The notes beneath the pieces were generated by a model, which was given only the letters and a program-made list of their open reading frames with translations, made no database searches and was not told the DNA's origin. The translations under genes were made by a program, and so were the position numbers. From Alistipes excrementigallinarum (GTDB taxonomy: Bacteria > Bacteroidota > Bacteroidia > Bacteroidales > Rikenellaceae): a DNA stretch of 64,000 nucleotides. Within the stretch, counting starts at the first letter, position 1; each line of letters starts with the position of its first letter. This document shows, one piece after another, positions 1-8,914 of this stretch. Where the stretch lies: positions 1 to 64,000 of the forward strand of contig DXIP01000023.1 in assembly GCA_019112825.1 (NCBI GenBank), read 5' to 3'.

Positions 1-932
<932 letters not shown>

Positions 933-1023
933 TCGCGCACTTTATCTCATAACCGATTTATGTCAAACTTATACCGGGTGCGACGGGTTGTACCGAGAGG
1001 TACTCGCACGTAAAAACGTTCTT

Positions 1024-1136
<113 letters not shown>

Positions 1137-1138
1137 TC

Positions 1139-1170
1139 AAGGTCAGACTCACAGGGTCTGACCTTTTTTT
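1139..1170 (+). terminator. rRNA operon terminator
   Basis: Perfect inverted repeat AAGGTCAGAC / GTCTGACCTT (1139-1148 and 1156-1165) with a 7-nt loop, followed by a run of T. It sits directly after 5S rRNA and ends the rRNA operon. A close relative of this hairpin lies at 2232-2264. Confidence 0.93.
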
Positions 1171-1657
1171 GTGCCCCTCGGCGAACGGGGCGCGGTGCCG
1201 GGACCCGGAGCTGGTGGGGCTGCATCTCGGCAACTGCCTCTGCCTCGGGAGCGTTTTCTAAACGTAGCGTGCTATCGGGTAGCAGGTGTGTTGGCAGGCA
1301 GGCGTGTGTGCGGACGGAAGAGCGGAAGGCTGCGCCGGCGGAAGGAGGTCGCAGAACCTTGTGTGGGGAGGATGCTGAGTAGCCAATGCGGGCGACGAAG
1401 CGACGCGGTGCCACGCTCATGCGTTTAGGCCGGAGTTGCCCTTGAAGCGGCGGCCTGCCGCCAACGATGCAGCCACCCACCCCAACCCCCTCCTTGATAG
1501 GCGGCGGCTTCTTTAATTTCCTTTACATATTTGTTTTCCTGTAAAATATTATATTTGTTATAAATAAGCGAGACTGCACAAATGTCATCTGCTCACGCAT
1601 TGTTCGAGATTTATTTTATACCAGTTTGACCTATTTAACATTTAGCACACGGAGATT
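1171..1657. other. Gene-free spacer after the rRNA operon
   Basis: I see no convincing gene here. The left two thirds is GC-rich with scattered short repeats. The right third (from about 1510) turns AT-rich and holds a promoter-like region for the next gene. A TATATTTG box (1550-1557) matches the Bacteroidetes TAnnTTTG -7 element, with TTTG at 1530-1533 as a possible -33 element, although the 16-bp gap is short. The leader to the next start codon would be about 95 nt. Confidence 0.5.
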
Positions 1658-2170
1658 ATGAAGAGAGCTGCTTTCCTAACGATGCTTTTGCTTGTGTTTA
1701 CCGCCGTCGGGTTACGTGCGCAGACCTTCATGGACCGCACACACTTCGAGTTTATGGCGGGGGCGGGAACCGAGAGCAAGGGGATTACGCCCATTGACTT
1801 TTCGTTCAAGGTTCATGTAGAGTTCGTCTCCATTTCATATCTCTTTGTCTCGGCGGAAGACAATGTCGCCCTCTATAGGCATGCCGATATCAAGAGTTAT
1901 TACAATGGGGTCAGTCTGGGCGGCGGCCTGGGCGTGAAGTTGCTGAACGGTCTGGAAAGTATCCATGCGCTTGACGTGCGGGCGAAGGCGTTGAGCAGTG
2001 TGGGCTCACCTGACTGGAAGCGTACCTCCTATGACCTATCGTTGGCCTGGTATATCCGATCGGGGAGATTTTCGCCGATTGTCGAACTGGGCTACCGGTA
2101 TATCGATTCGAGCACGAAGGGTATCTCCAATTGCGGCCATGCCTTTCTCTCCATCGGTTTCAGATACTGA
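1658..2170 (+). CDS. Small outer-membrane beta-barrel-like protein
   Basis: 170 residues, unrecognised at family level. Residues 1-21 form a signal peptide (MKR, a hydrophobic core, cleavage after RAQ). The mature part alternates polar and hydrophobic residues with many aromatics. It ends in FLSIGFRY, a C-terminal beta-strand with a final aromatic residue, which is the usual sorting signal for outer-membrane barrels. At about 150 mature residues it would fit an 8-stranded barrel. It is transcribed alone, between the rRNA operon and its own terminator at 2232-2264. The ATG follows an AT-rich leader without a Shine-Dalgarno sequence, as is normal in this phylum. The barrel assignment is inferred from composition and the C-terminus; no ligand or function is visible. 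Confidence 0.75.
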   Translation: MKRAAFLTMLLLVFTAVGLRAQTFMDRTHFEFMAGAGTESKGITPIDFSFKVHVEFVSISYLFVSAEDNVALYRHADIKSYYNGVSLGGGLGVKLLNGLESIHALDVRAKALSSVGSPDWKRTSYDLSLAWYIRSGRFSPIVELGYRYIDSSTKGISNCGHAFLSIGFRY

Positions 2171-2231
2171 TGGCCGTTGTCCTGTCCGTCCGGGATTTCG
2201 GACCGGAGTTTTTACCGCTCCATGCGGATGG

Positions 2232-2264
2232 TAAGGTCGGACCTCGCGGGTCTGACCTTATTTT
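2232..2264 (+). terminator. Rho-independent terminator
   Basis: A 12-bp stem (2232-2243 with 2249-2260, one G-T pair) is followed by TTTTG. It ends the upstream barrel-protein transcript. The arm sequence TAAGGTCGGACC closely resembles the rRNA operon terminator arm, and similarity continues past the T run (GTCCCCGCCTGCGAACGG against GTGCCCCTCGGCGAACGG). Confidence 0.88.
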
Positions 2265-2392
2265 GTCCCCGCCTGCGAACGGTCGAACTGCCTGATAGGC
2301 GGAGACGGAGTATGACCGGATATGGACGAACTTCCGGAGAAGATTCTGGACCTGAACGGGCCGTAGGAAGAGGCGTGGAGGTTCGGACACAC

Positions 2393-2421
2393 TTGCTCTT
2401 TGGTTAAAAACATTATATTTG
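2393..2421 (+). promoter_or_regulatory. Promoter of the S41 peptidase gene
   Basis: TTG (2393-2395), an 18-bp gap and TATATTTG (2414-2421) match the Bacteroidetes -33/-7 pattern. The start codon lies about 70 bp downstream. Confidence 0.7.
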
Positions 2422-2497
2422 TATTTCGGATGGGGATGCGGACGGTCGGGCTTCTGTCGCAAGGCATCCGCTGCAGTCCCTTTTGACCAATCGGCTT

Positions 2498-4363
2498 ATG
2501 ATGAAAAAATTTCTTCTGCTGGCGTGCAGTCTGGTTGCCTGTGTCGGCGTCGTACGTGCCGGGGATGTCTCCCGGTATGCCGAGTTCGCCCGTGCGTACG
2601 GCATCGTCCGCTATTTCTCGCCCAATCCCTATACGCAGCGTTGGTCGGAGAGCGACTGGATGAAGGTCTGCGCACTGCTCGCCTCAAGGGCCGGGTCGCA
2701 GCCTTTGGAGCAGGTATTCCGACCGCTTGCCCCGACCCTCTTTTTCTCGGACGTCCCCGCCCCGGCGCCCGAGGATGCAGCCTCGGAGGCCGTATTGGCG
2801 GATACGTTGGCTTCGGACGCCGCATCGGCGGCGCACGCAGCGGATGCTCCCGCCTCCTATTATCTCTACAGCGGCTCCGGGGAGCTTCATATTCCCTTCA
2901 TCGCGCGGCTCTTCATTCCGGGTCTTGCCGATTACATACCTTATTATAAAAGGCTCGTTCGCGTGGGCCGGGACTCTGTCGCGGCGCCCGTGGCCCGGCG
3001 CTACTATGCCTACCGGCTCTTCGGAGGGCGCGTCCTCCACATCCAGCATGCCCTGCCCCGCGAGGCTTTCGATGCGGCGGCGACGCGCCGTCTGCTCTCC
3101 GAGGCCAGGCGCAGCTGGGACAGCCACCGGAGTGCCGAGTCGGGCCTCTCCCGCCGGCGCAGCTTCGTCTTTGGGCTGCTCTCGGACCCGGCGGTGCGTG
3201 TGGCCGACGTGACGGTCCGCTGGAACATCATCCGCCACTTTTATCCCTACTACGAGGAGGATTCGCTCGACTGGGAGCGCCGTCTGGAGCCCTTCCTGCA
3301 GGAGGCGCTCTCGATGGAGCGCGTGGAGCGTTTCGAGACGATTCTCGAGTGGCGCGAGCTGCTGTGCCGCCTCTTCCATCCGGTGAAGGACGGCCACCTC
3401 TTCGTGCGGCGAGACATGGCGCTCTCCGGCCTTCAGTCTACCTATCTGCCCGAATTCTATGCTGCGGCCGAGGCTCGGCTGGTGAACGATACGCTGCTTG
3501 TCCGTTTGGAAACCGACTCGGCGCAGCCCTGGCGCATGCTGCACACCATCGACGGCCGGCCCGCCATGGAGCGCATGGAGCGCTGCCGGGCGGTGACGTG
3601 CGCCGCGACGGACGGGCACCGCGACCGGTTGGCGGAGCGCGAGCTCTTCGCCGCGCCTGTATACGGCACTCAGTTCCTTCTCGGCAGCAGTGACCCGGCC
3701 GGTGTGGTGCGTCTGGATACGCTTCCGGCGCAGCTTCAGGAGGCTCCGACGGGAGTGCACGGCCGAAAGCCGCTCGTACGCTGCGGGAATGGAATTCTCT
3801 ACGTCGATGCCACTTCACCCGAGTTGGACGAGAAGCGCTTCCTCGAGGCGCTGACGCCCGACCTGCGCGGGCTCTGCTTCGACCTGCGCGGCCTTCCGTC
3901 GGTGCGCTTCGAGGCTGTTCTGGCCCATCTGATTGCCGTGGATGCGGCTGCTCCGGCGACGGAGGTGCCCGTCCATCGCTACCCCTTCCGGCAGGGCATC
4001 TCGTGGCGCATCGGCACGGAGCTGCTTCGGGCGCGGGCGCCGCATGTGGCGCTTCCCGCCCTCTTCCTCTGCGATGCCTCTACGGTCAGCTGGGGCGAGA
4101 CCATCCTTCTGATGGTGCGCCATTACCGTCTGGGCGGGATTGTCGGTCAGACGACCGCCGGAACCACGGGCGACATGACGCAGTTCGCCCTCCCGCTCTT
4201 CCCCTTCTCGATGACCGGCATGCGCATGCGCGGCATGGAGGGCGAGCCGCACCATGCGCAGGGTGTCGTGCCCGACCGTATCGTTCCGCTCTATGCCTGT
4301 GACTGCATGGAGGGGTATGACCGTACGCTGCATACGGCCCTGAATCTGTTTGACGGGGAGTAA
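2498..4363 (+). CDS. S41 family peptidase, exported
   Basis: A serine peptidase of the C-terminal-processing/tricorn-core (S41) family, 621 residues, exported through an N-terminal signal peptide (MMKKFLLLACSLVACVGVVRAG). The catalytic half is at the C-terminus. LFLCDASTVSWGE carries the nucleophile serine region, and GGIVGQTTAGTTGDMTQF is the conserved glycine/threonine loop that follows it in S41 enzymes. The N-terminal 300 residues are the family's helical/beta region seen in large Bacteroidetes members; no PDZ repeat is obvious. An in-frame TTG lies 15 bp upstream (2483), but the paired ATG-ATG at 2498/2501 directly before the signal peptide is the better start. It has its own promoter and meets ogt tail to tail with only 3 bp between the stop codons. 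The substrate is unknown; periplasmic or surface protein processing is likely. Confidence 0.85.
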   Translation: MMKKFLLLACSLVACVGVVRAGDVSRYAEFARAYGIVRYFSPNPYTQRWSESDWMKVCALLASRAGSQPLEQVFRPLAPTLFFSDVPAPAPEDAASEAVLADTLASDAASAAHAADAPASYYLYSGSGELHIPFIARLFIPGLADYIPYYKRLVRVGRDSVAAPVARRYYAYRLFGGRVLHIQHALPREAFDAAATRRLLSEARRSWDSHRSAESGLSRRRSFVFGLLSDPAVRVADVTVRWNIIRHFYPYYEEDSLDWERRLEPFLQEALSMERVERFETILEWRELLCRLFHPVKDGHLFVRRDMALSGLQSTYLPEFYAAAEARLVNDTLLVRLETDSAQPWRMLHTIDGRPAMERMERCRAVTCAATDGHRDRLAERELFAAPVYGTQFLLGSSDPAGVVRLDTLPAQLQEAPTGVHGRKPLVRCGNGILYVDATSPELDEKRFLEALTPDLRGLCFDLRGLPSVRFEAVLAHLIAVDAAAPATEVPVHRYPFRQGISWRIGTELLRARAPHVALPALFLCDASTVSWGETILLMVRHYRLGGIVGQTTAGTTGDMTQFALPLFPFSMTGMRMRGMEGEPHHAQGVVPDRIVPLYACDCMEGYDRTLHTALNLFDGE

Positions 4364-4366
4364 ATT

Positions 4367-4912
4367 TCAGAAAAGAGTCTCTTTCGACACATTCGACGAA
4401 GCCGCCTCCGGCTCCGTATCGCACTTGTAGTTCCGCTCCAGCTCCAGCAGGAGGCGTTTGGCCTCCACGCCGCCCGCATAGCCCGTCAGCGAACCGTCGC
4501 TGCCGACCACGCGGTGGCAGGGGATGAGGAGTACGGCCGGATTGCGGTGGTTGGCCATCCCGACTGCGCGGCAGGCTCCCGGCCGGCCGATTTCGGCGGC
4601 GATTCGGGCGTAGCTGCGTACCTCGCCGTAGGGAATCCGTCCGACGGCCTCCCAGACGGCGCGCTGAAAGGGGGTTCCCCGCAGTTCGAGCGGCAGGGTG
4701 AAGCGTCGCCTCAGCCCGGCGAAGTACTCCTCCAGCTGGTCGGCCGCCTCGCGCAGCAGCCTCTGCGCCTCGCCGCGCGTCACCTCACGTGCTCCGCTGG
4801 CGGCTGTCGGGGGCTGCGCCCGGAAGAAGACCGAGGTCACGGCCCGCGGCGTGGCCGTGATGCCGAGCTCCGCCACGAGCGTCGTCACGTAGAGCAGCTG
4901 CGCCTCCTCCAT
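4367..4912 (-). CDS. ogt: Methylated-DNA--protein-cysteine methyltransferase
   Basis: Direct-reversal DNA repair protein that moves the alkyl group from O6-alkylguanine to its own cysteine. It has 181 residues, the usual length for Ogt-type enzymes. The active-site motif IPCHRVVGSDGSLTGYAGG contains Cys132. The upstream winged-helix part (GTPFQRAVWEAVGRIPYGEVRSY) and the asparagine-hinge region (AVGMANHRNP) are intact. The frame is open for 540 bp further upstream, but that stretch is the shadow of the peptidase gene. The ATG at 4912 lies 2 bp after the DPP IV stop codon, so it is the last gene of the minus-strand operon starting at 8831. It is cytoplasmic. Its coupling to cell-wall and peptidase genes looks like operon hitch-hiking rather than shared function. 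Confidence 0.93.
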   Translation of the reverse strand: MEEAQLLYVTTLVAELGITATPRAVTSVFFRAQPPTAASGAREVTRGEAQRLLREAADQLEEYFAGLRRRFTLPLELRGTPFQRAVWEAVGRIPYGEVRSYARIAAEIGRPGACRAVGMANHRNPAVLLIPCHRVVGSDGSLTGYAGGVEAKRLLLELERNYKCDTEPEAASSNVSKETLF

Positions 4913-4914
4913 CG

Positions 4915-7044
4915 TCAGAGGTGCTCGAGCGTGTAGTCGACCATCTTCTGACGGACGTTGTGCGTATCGTCGGGCAGCATCGAGTGGTTCTGGTCGGGAT
5001 AGACCATCATGTCGTAGCGCTTGCCGGCCCGGTTGAGCGCCCGCGCCATCTCCATCGAGTTCTGGAAGTGGACGTTGTCGTCGGCCGTGCCGTGGATGAT
5101 GAGCAGCCGCGTCCGCTTGTCGTCGAGCATCCGTGCGAAGTTGAGCGGCGAGTTGTCGTCGTAGCCCCGGGCGTTGAACTGGGGCAGTCCGTTGTAGATT
5201 TCCGTATAGATGGTGTCGTAGTAGCGCCACGAGGTGACCGGAGCCACGGCAATGGCCATCCGGAAGAGCCCGTGGCCCTTCAGCGCGCAGCCCAGCGCCA
5301 TGAATCCGCCGTAGGACCAGCCGTAGATGCCGATGCGTGCCGGGTCGATGTATGCAAGCCCTCCCAGATAGCGGGCGAACGAGAGCTGGTCCTCGACCTC
5401 GAGGGCGCCCAGCCGGCCGTAGGTCCGCTTCCTGAAGGCCTCGCCGCGGCATCCCGTGCCGCGTCCGTCGGTACAGGCGACGATGTAGCCGGCATCGACC
5501 AGCGCATCCTCCCAGTCGAGCGACCAGCGGTCGAGCACCTGCTGCGAGCCGGGGCCCGAGTACTGGGTCAGCAGCACGGGGTAGCGCTTCGCGGGGTCGA
5601 AGTCGCGCGGCTTGACCATGTAGGCGTTGAGCGTGTCGCCCCGCTCCGTAACGAAGGTGAAGAACTCCTTCGCGGGGCGCTGCGTCGCCTGCAGCTCGTG
5701 GGCGAGCTGCGCGCTTGTGGCAAGCGTGCGGACCGTCGTGCCGTCCGACGTGCAGACCTCGACGCGGTTGGGGGTCGTGGCGTTGGAGAAGGTGGCGATG
5801 TAGTACTTCATGCCGGCGCTGGGGTCAATCGTGTAGTATCCCTCGCCGTGGGTCAGACGCTCCTTGCGGCTGCCGTCGAGCGCCACGCGGTAGAGGTTGC
5901 GGCGCAGCGGCGACCCCTCGCTCGAGAGGTAGTAGACGCGGCCGTCGGCAACGCCCACCAGCTCGGTCACCTCCCACGCCCCCCGGGTCACCTGGGCGAG
6001 GGGACCCCGGCGGATGCTGTAGAGGTAGAGGTGCATGTAGCCCGTGTGGCTCTCCTGGCGCACCAGGAAGCGGTCCTTGTCGATGAAGGTCACCGTGCGG
6101 TCGTCGACGCGCTCGACATACTGCTCGGAACGCTCCTCGTAGATGGTGCGCTGTGCGCCGTTCTCCTCGCAGAGAATCACCTCGAAGGTGTTCTGCTGCC
6201 GGTTGAGCCGCATGAACCAGAGCTTGCCGCCCGGCGTCCAGCCGATGCGCGGGATGTACTGGTCGCGCTCGGCGCCCGTGTCGATGCGCCGCTTGGCCCC
6301 GGTTGTAAGGTCGCAGAGCCACAGCTCGACCTCGGAGTTGCGCTCGCCGGCCTTGGGATACTTGAAGGTGTAGGCCTCGTTGTAGAGCCGGCCGTCGTAG
6401 CGCATCATCTCCATGAGCGGCACGCGGCTCTCGTCGAAGCGCAGGTAGGCGATGCGGCGGCTGTCGGGCGAGAAGGCGTAGGCCTTCGTGAAGCCGAACT
6501 CCTCCTCGTAGACCCAGTCGGTCGTGCCGTTGATGACCTCGTTCCAGCGGCCGTCGTCGGTGATGCGGCGCGTGCGGCCGCTTGTGAGGTCGTGGACGTA
6601 GAGGTCGTTCTCGGACGAGTAGGCAATCGACTGCCCGTCGGGCGAGAAGGAGGCGTCGCGCGGCCGCGTGGCGTCGCTCAGCACGGGGCGGATGCGGCCG
6701 TCGGCGGCGAGCAGGTAGCTCGACGTGTAGGAGTGGCGGTAGATGGGCGTCTGTCCCGAAGCGATGAGGATGCTGCGCTCGTCGGCCGAGAGTTCGTAGT
6801 CGGTGATGGTGAACCGCTCGGACGAGGCGGGGAGCAGCGCCTCTCCCGGCGTCGCCTCGGCATAGGCGTAGCGCATGATGTTGTCGCCCTCGATGACGGT
6901 GTAGTGCTCGCCGTCGGCCGTCGAGCGGAGGCCGTTCACCCGCTCGTTCATCGCCTTGAGCCGGGCGATGGCCTCGTAGTCTTGTGCCCGGGCGCCGGCC
7001 GCAAGCAGCAGCAGGGTGCCCAGCAGGAGGAGTTGTCTCTTCAA
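4915..7044 (-). CDS. Dipeptidyl-peptidase IV (S9B serine peptidase)
   Basis: Removes X-Pro dipeptides from peptide N-termini, probably in the periplasm. The N-terminal part is the beta-propeller with the substrate-binding ATDWVYEEEFG-type segment (here GTTDWVYEEEFGF). The C-terminal alpha/beta-hydrolase domain shows GWSYGG with Ser577, the GTADDNVHFQ aspartate region and the YPDQNHSM histidine region, so the catalytic triad is complete. The whole protein follows the layout of Porphyromonas DPP IV. I chose the TTG at 7044, which begins the signal peptide LKRQLLLLGTLLLLAAGARAQ. The ATG at 7116 overlaps the previous stop codon (TGATG) but would add 24 non-membrane residues in front of the signal peptide. 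It is third in the operon, between an unknown protein and ogt. Confidence 0.93.
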   Translation of the reverse strand: MKRQLLLLGTLLLLAAGARAQDYEAIARLKAMNERVNGLRSTADGEHYTVIEGDNIMRYAYAEATPGEALLPASSERFTITDYELSADERSILIASGQTPIYRHSYTSSYLLAADGRIRPVLSDATRPRDASFSPDGQSIAYSSENDLYVHDLTSGRTRRITDDGRWNEVINGTTDWVYEEEFGFTKAYAFSPDSRRIAYLRFDESRVPLMEMMRYDGRLYNEAYTFKYPKAGERNSEVELWLCDLTTGAKRRIDTGAERDQYIPRIGWTPGGKLWFMRLNRQQNTFEVILCEENGAQRTIYEERSEQYVERVDDRTVTFIDKDRFLVRQESHTGYMHLYLYSIRRGPLAQVTRGAWEVTELVGVADGRVYYLSSEGSPLRRNLYRVALDGSRKERLTHGEGYYTIDPSAGMKYYIATFSNATTPNRVEVCTSDGTTVRTLATSAQLAHELQATQRPAKEFFTFVTERGDTLNAYMVKPRDFDPAKRYPVLLTQYSGPGSQQVLDRWSLDWEDALVDAGYIVACTDGRGTGCRGEAFRKRTYGRLGALEVEDQLSFARYLGGLAYIDPARIGIYGWSYGGFMALGCALKGHGLFRMAIAVAPVTSWRYYDTIYTEIYNGLPQFNARGYDDNSPLNFARMLDDKRTRLLIIHGTADDNVHFQNSMEMARALNRAGKRYDMMVYPDQNHSMLPDDTHNVRQKMVDYTLEHL

Positions 7045-7115
7045 GATGGTTGTGGTGGTGTTCGTTCGATGTTTCTCGTGTCCGGGTCTGCGGAGGCCTC
7101 TCAGGCCCTCCGCCA

Positions 7116-7802
7116 TCAGATGTCGTCGACGTTGAAGTCGTAGCCCAGGCGCTTGCCCGTCACGAACTTCGAGTTGTCGAGCTTGGTGTTGAACTGGTCG
7201 ACGGTCACCCGTTTGTTGTCCTCGTAGGGAGGCAGCAGCAGGTCGAAGTTGAGCACATAATAGATGGCCGCCTCGAGGATGTCCAGCAGCGCCTCGCGGC
7301 TGATTTCGCCCTTGCCGAAGTTCGTGGCGCGCAGCGACGACTGCTGCTTGCCCTCGACGAAGTAGCAGTTCTCGCGGTTGATGAAGATGCGCCCGATGAG
7401 GTAGCCTTCGTCGGCGTTGCGGTTGAACTTGAAGGAGTCCGACAGGAAGTTGTAAATGTTGATGACGCCGCAGTAGGCATTCTCGCGGTGCTCCTGCACG
7501 TAGGCGTTCTGCCAGATGAGGTGGTTGTCGTCGAAGGTGAAGACGTCGGAGTGCATCTGGAAAATCAGCAGGTCGCTGGCAATCTGCAGCTGCGCCTCGA
7601 ACTTGCCGCGGTCGCGGTATTCGAGCCGCGTGCGGCGGTCCAGCTTGCCGTCCAGTTCGTCGTCCATCTCGGCCGCCAGCTCGAAGAGCGTGTCCTTGAG
7701 CAGGTTGAATGCCGCAAAGGTGTTGTCGAAGACCTTCTGTTTGAGATTCGATTTACCGACGACGGTTTCGAGTATCTTCGCACGGAGGGGTGTGGTTTCC
7801 AT
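7116..7802 (-). CDS. Conserved-looking protein of unknown function
   Basis: 228 residues, no signal peptide and no membrane segment, so probably cytoplasmic. I do not recognise the family. The sequence is acidic and well structured in appearance, with aromatic-rich stretches (ENAYCGVINIYNFL, GRIFINRENCYFVEG) and a C-terminal LGYDFNVDDI. It lies 18 bp downstream of the glucosaminidase gene, and its stop codon overlaps a possible DPP IV ATG, so it belongs to the same minus-strand operon. The operon suggests a role linked to the envelope or to peptides, but nothing in the sequence shows it. Confidence 0.75.
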   Translation of the reverse strand: METTPLRAKILETVVGKSNLKQKVFDNTFAAFNLLKDTLFELAAEMDDELDGKLDRRTRLEYRDRGKFEAQLQIASDLLIFQMHSDVFTFDDNHLIWQNAYVQEHRENAYCGVINIYNFLSDSFKFNRNADEGYLIGRIFINRENCYFVEGKQQSSLRATNFGKGEISREALLDILEAAIYYVLNFDLLLPPYEDNKRVTVDQFNTKLDNSKFVTGKRLGYDFNVDDI

Positions 7803-7820
7803 AGGTCGTATGTCGTTTTT

Positions 7821-8831
7821 TTAACGGATTCTGATTTGCTGTCCCTTTTCGAGGGGCGTGTCGGCCGAGATGCGGTTGAGCTTCTCGATGGAGCGCATCC
7901 GGATGGCGTAGGACTGGCTCACGGCGTAGACCGTCTCGCCTTCGCGGGCGATGTGCATCTGGGCGTTGCCCTCCCAGCGCCGCTTCTTGCGGCCGATGTA
8001 GACCACCTCGCCCGTCATGGGCTGGTCGCCCCGCTTCACGTCGTTGAACTTGCGCAGATTGCGTGCCGAGAGCCGGAACTGCTCGCCGATGTGCTCGTAG
8101 GTGTCGTTCTCCTTGGCCAGCACGTAGTGCACGCCGTTATTGACGTAGACGTTGTAGCCGTTGTGGGCGTTGATGGTCACGCGGTAGTTGTCGGGGTCGA
8201 TGCCGCCGGTGACCGCTTCGGCCACCTGCTCGACGCTGCTCTGCTCGGCGAACCAGGTCTCGGGGTCGCTCGCGCCACCGTGGCGCGAGGCGTAGAGCCG
8301 CAGACCGTCGGTGCGGTCGAGCAGGTAGAGCTCGTTCTCCTCGATGATGCGGATGAGCCGCTGCGCATAGTCGGGCGCCGTGGCGTAGCCCGCGGCCTTG
8401 AGCCCCCGCGCCCAGCTGCGGTAGTCGTCGTGCGCATAGGCGAAGAGCGAGTCGTAGCGGGGCTGCGTGTCGAGGAATTCGGCGTGGTCGCGGTACGACG
8501 CCTCGACCGAGGGGTAGGCGCGGAAGCATTCGCCCTTGGCATCGTCGTCGTAGTAGACCTTTTCGCCCTTCCAGTCGCGCTTGCACTTGATGCCGAAGTG
8601 GTTGTTCGAGTGGAGCGAGAGCCAGCTGTTGCCCGAGTCGGATTCGAGGATGCCCTGCGCCATGGTGATGCTGGCGGGGATTCCGTAGCGCTCCATGTGT
8701 TCGACGGCGATGCTCTTGTAGCGGTCGACATACTCCTCGAGCGTCTGGCGCGTGGCGCGCTGCTGGGCCGCAAGGGGTGCAGCCGCAAGGAGGATGATGA
8801 GCGCAAGTATTGCTTTTCTGGAAATATTCAT
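7821..8831 (-). CDS. Exported beta-N-acetylglucosaminidase with LysM domain
   Basis: A peptidoglycan hydrolase of 336 residues. Residues 1-22 form a signal peptide ending at AAQ. Residues of about 30-185 form a glucosaminidase (FlgJ/GH73-like) domain: SITMAQGILESDSGNSWLS carries the catalytic glutamate, followed by NNHFGIKC and YRDHAEFLDTQPRYDSLFAY. The C-terminus has a LysM peptidoglycan-binding module (REGETVYAVSQSYAIRMRSIEKLN ending in KGQQIRIR), preceded by a degenerate LysM-like segment around residues 235-275. It is the first gene of the minus-strand operon. Its promoter overlaps that of the divergent DUF4254 gene, and the start codon lies about 16 nt from the predicted transcription start. 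Confidence 0.9.
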   Translation of the reverse strand: MNISRKAILALIILLAAAPLAAQQRATRQTLEEYVDRYKSIAVEHMERYGIPASITMAQGILESDSGNSWLSLHSNNHFGIKCKRDWKGEKVYYDDDAKGECFRAYPSVEASYRDHAEFLDTQPRYDSLFAYAHDDYRSWARGLKAAGYATAPDYAQRLIRIIEENELYLLDRTDGLRLYASRHGGASDPETWFAEQSSVEQVAEAVTGGIDPDNYRVTINAHNGYNVYVNNGVHYVLAKENDTYEHIGEQFRLSARNLRKFNDVKRGDQPMTGEVVYIGRKKRRWEGNAQMHIAREGETVYAVSQSYAIRMRSIEKLNRISADTPLEKGQQIRIR

Positions 8832-8839
8832 TATCTTTG
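8810..8839 (+). promoter_or_regulatory. Promoter of the DUF4254/glycosyltransferase operon
   Basis: TTG (8810-8812), a 19-bp gap and TATCTTTG (8832-8839). The -33 element lies inside the first codons of the divergent glucosaminidase gene. The predicted start near 8846 almost coincides with that of the opposing promoter. Confidence 0.75.
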
Positions 8840-8853
8840 TTAAACTTTGAAGA

Positions 8854-8884
8854 CAAAGATAGGACTTTCCGCCGAAATTAACAA
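8854..8884 (-). promoter_or_regulatory. Promoter of the glucosaminidase-DPP IV-ogt operon
   Basis: On the minus strand, TTG (8884-8882), a 20-bp gap and TATCTTTG (8861-8854). Its -7 box forms an inverted repeat with the plus-strand -7 box at 8832-8839, 14 bp apart, so the two initiation complexes would overlap. Confidence 0.72.
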
Positions 8885-8914
8885 TTCAAACCCAACAATA
8901 CGCAACCAACCGTT

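Noticed and set aside
4921..7143. 740-codon open frame on the plus strand opposite DPP IV
   Set aside because: It mirrors the DPP IV gene. In GC-rich DNA the antisense frame stays open; its translation is Val/Ala/Arg-rich without motifs, while the minus strand has a full catalytic triad.
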